Source of the DNA: an uncultured Clostridia bacterium
Lineage (GTDB): Bacteria; Bacillota; Clostridia; TANB77; CAG-508
Direction of reading: 5' to 3'
DNA: 36,894 nucleotides
Assembly: GCA_947589015.1 (NCBI GenBank)
Contig: CANPZF010000019.1
Coordinates: forward strand, 1-36,894
Of this stretch, positions 35,562 through 36,894 are shown in pieces; positions within the stretch are counted from its first letter, which is position 1; every line of letters starts with the position of its first letter. Below the pieces are notes generated by a model. The model was not told the origin of the DNA. It did no database searches and saw only the letters and a list, made by a program, of their open reading frames with translations. The position numbers and the translations under genes are program-made.

Positions 35562-36536
35562 TCAATTTTGTGCAAATATTTGTTGATTTTTTATTAAATC
35601 ATAATTTATTAATTCACTACTGTCTAAATTTTCTTTATACATATCTATTGCAGTAATTTGACTGTTTTCATATGTCTTATAATAATATATACCTTTATCC
35701 ATATTGCAACAAGAGCTATAAATAGTTATTTCATACATATTGTCTCCCATATGTACGCATCCTCTTTGTTGACATACTGAATCTAATATATGAAAAAATT
35801 GACTAATACTTTCTGATTCTGAATTCCCAGAGATAGAATTCATTTTTGTAAATGTTGCTTTTACAAATCTTGATGCAGATGATAAATCTCCTGGCAATCC
35901 AATAGCTCCCATTCCTCTACTATAAGTCTCTAAATTTAGTTTTTTAGAAAAATTATTAACAGGTGGTTCAGTTGATAAATTCATATAATTATTCAAATTA
36001 AACATGTGTATATCAAATGTAGGATTGTTTGTAAGTACACCTACTGGATTGTCATATATCTTAATTCCTTCTTTTACACTTTCAACTGTTATAGAATTTT
36101 CTTTGTCTGCAATAATCCAATGTAATGGTGAGGCTGGCAATTCATCACTAAAATTAATTTGTGCTATATTTATGTTATTTAATAGCTCTTTTACCTCTCC
36201 TATATTAGAGCATTGTGATAAGACATATGGAATAAACTCAAAAGGTGCAATATTGTCTTTATCTTCTCTTTCTTTTTTGTAGTCTGCATTACTAGGAAAA
36301 TTTAATCCAGCCATTCCTAATCCTTTTTCATTAATTGCATCATAATATAGTGGATAATTGTCTGATATATAAGCCATTCCTATAATTGCATAATGCTCCT
36401 TTAGGCTTTTTACTTTTCTAAATTTAAATTCGTAATTTCTAGGTGTTATTGTAACTGTTTCCTTATATGAATATTCTAAGTCTAAATTCCTTCCAAAATA
36501 ATGATTATTTGTATTATACGTTATTGCTGTACACAT
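35562..36536 (-). CDS. bsh: bile salt hydrolase (choloylglycine hydrolase family)
   Basis: 324 residues, usual length. The enzyme cleaves the glycine or taurine amide of conjugated bile salts. All catalytic positions are at their standard numbers: Cys2 (MCTAITYN), Arg16 and Asp19 (GRNLD), Asn79 (AGLNFP), Asn170 (VLTNNP) and Arg223 (SSASRF). The nucleophile must become N-terminal, so the ATG at 36534-36536 is fixed as the start. There is no signal peptide, so it is cytoplasmic. The leader is odd: no good ribosome site lies close to this ATG, a hairpin and a short overlapping ORF intervene. Penicillin V acylase is the alternative function within the family. The gene supports a gut habitat. Confidence 0.9.
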   Translation of the reverse strand: MCTAITYNTNNHYFGRNLDLEYSYKETVTITPRNYEFKFRKVKSLKEHYAIIGMAYISDNYPLYYDAINEKGLGMAGLNFPSNADYKKEREDKDNIAPFEFIPYVLSQCSNIGEVKELLNNINIAQINFSDELPASPLHWIIADKENSITVESVKEGIKIYDNPVGVLTNNPTFDIHMFNLNNYMNLSTEPPVNNFSKKLNLETYSRGMGAIGLPGDLSSASRFVKATFTKMNSISGNSESESISQFFHILDSVCQQRGCVHMGDNMYEITIYSSCCNMDKGIYYYKTYENSQITAIDMYKENLDSSELINYDLIKNQQIFAQN

Positions 36537-36570
36537 ATATATTTCTCTCGTATAATGAACATATAAACAT
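36514..36570 (-). CDS. possible 18-codon leader ORF overlapping bsh start
   Basis: ATG (36568-36570) has an ideal ribosome site, AAAGGAG (36579-36585), eight bases upstream. It encodes MFICSLYERNIYVYSNNV and stops at 36514-36516, 20 bases inside bsh in another frame. Its ATG is at the edge of the right arm (plus-strand coordinates) of a 10-bp hairpin. Whether it is translated is unknown; a chance ORF is possible, but the ribosome site otherwise has no start codon in range. Confidence 0.45.
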   Translation of the reverse strand: MFICSLYERNIYVYSNNV

Positions 36571-36577
36571 TATACGA
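36548..36577 (-). promoter_or_regulatory. perfect hairpin/palindrome in the bsh leader
   Basis: Arms TCGTATAATG (36548-36557) and CATTATACGA (36568-36577) with a 10-base loop. It separates AAAGGAG from the bsh ATG by 42 bases; if folded, about 12 unpaired bases remain between them. It could equally be an operator, since it contains TATAAT on both strands. Confidence 0.7.
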
Positions 36578-36665
36578 ACTCCTTTCTTATTATGTTTTCT
36601 GTTAAAATGTTTTTATAGACTATGTGGATAACTTGAAATACTTTTAATATTTTATAATTGTACTT

Positions 36666-36694
36666 ATTATACTAAATATTTTTTTATAAATCAA
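36666..36694 (-). promoter_or_regulatory. probable bsh promoter
   Basis: Minus strand: TTGATT (36689-36694), 17 bases, TATAAT (36666-36671). It gives a leader of about 120 bases that includes the hairpin and the leader ORF. Confidence 0.65.
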
Positions 36695-36719
36695 TATTTT
36701 CTTTGTATTACTTATGGAT

Positions 36720-36832
36720 ATTTACTGTTTCAAAGACAAGACTAGATACTGGCTGTTGGTTAGACTTTACCAAGTAAGGAATTCCACCTACTATATGGTA
36801 TTAGCTTAAATCACCAAAGAGAGTATAAATTT
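36720..36832 (+). ncRNA. possible structured small RNA (unidentified)
   Basis: This gene-free stretch is richer in G and C than the surrounding intergenic DNA, with blocks such as GATACTGGCTGTTGGTTAG and AAGGAATTCCACC, and runs directly into a strong forward terminator. No protein frame fits. I could not match it to a known RNA class by eye; 6S RNA is one candidate worth testing. No clear promoter was found, so it may also be the 3' part of something else. Confidence 0.35.
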
Positions 36833-36880
36833 AACTGTGTAAATTCAAAAAATAAAATTTTTGAATTGCACAGTTTTTTT
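36833..36880 (+). terminator. strong rho-independent terminator
   Basis: AACTGTGTAAATTCAAAAA (36833-36851) pairs with TTTTTGAATTGCACAGTT (36858-36875), followed by a T-run to 36880. It marks the end of a forward transcript although no forward gene precedes it in the last 1.3 kb. Confidence 0.8.
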
Positions 36881-36894
36881 GTGAGGAAAGAGGT

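Noticed and set aside
36700..36894. tRNA or tmRNA at the right edge
   Set aside because: No cloverleaf, no TTCGA T-loop and no CCA end could be found on either strand.

Overview
The window is very AT-rich, uses AGA as its main arginine codon, and carries a complete spoIIIAA-AH sporulation operon plus a bile salt hydrolase. This points to an uncultured or little-known endospore-lineage Clostridia (Firmicutes) of the animal gut. Almost every gene lies on the minus strand; only prs and a TetR-type regulator read forward. No tRNA, rRNA, CRISPR array or phage module was seen.

Left third (1 to about 12.9 kb): a decayed accessory zone. After about 1 kb without genes come relics of a RhuM/Fic protein, a DUF2185/Imm33-like protein and (5.9-6.2 kb) a C39-like peptidase. 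Among them sits an intact operon of TelA, an XpaC-like protein and an SF2 helicase. Next are an ABC exporter whose permease is frameshifted, a frameshifted extracytoplasmic protein, a deleted and frameshifted M29 aminopeptidase, a HAD hydrolase, a YneA-like LysM protein behind an SOS-type promoter, and a frameshifted spoVFB. Near-identical promoter/operator cassettes precede two of these units and a diverged version precedes a third.

Middle (13-26.4 kb): core genes, all intact. These are prs (+), pfkA, the eight-gene spoIIIA operon, a large membrane-anchored protein of unknown function, yebC, the copper P-type ATPase copA and a 4HBT thioesterase. They are separated by clear promoters and hairpin terminators.

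Right (26.4-36.9 kb): a four-gene operon (HAD phosphatase, PfkB-type kinase and two paralogous U32-peptidase-like TIM-barrel proteins, one Cys-rich and one not) is bracketed by two copies of the same inverted-repeat element. The larger copy holds a conserved-looking nested-hairpin core. Then come an MMPL/RND-type exporter with about 7.5 tandem repeats of roughly 80 residues in an outside loop, its divergent TetR regulator with a perfect 26-bp palindrome between them, and a bile salt hydrolase whose leader contains a hairpin and a short overlapping ORF. The last 200 bases hold a possible small RNA ending in a strong terminator.

The most unusual signals are: the bracketed U32/U32/PfkB/HAD operon; the nested-hairpin element; the bile salt hydrolase leader; the repeat-bearing exporter; and the fact that the only in-frame CGG codons I could find lie at two frameshift sites, where skipping the C restores a conserved protein.
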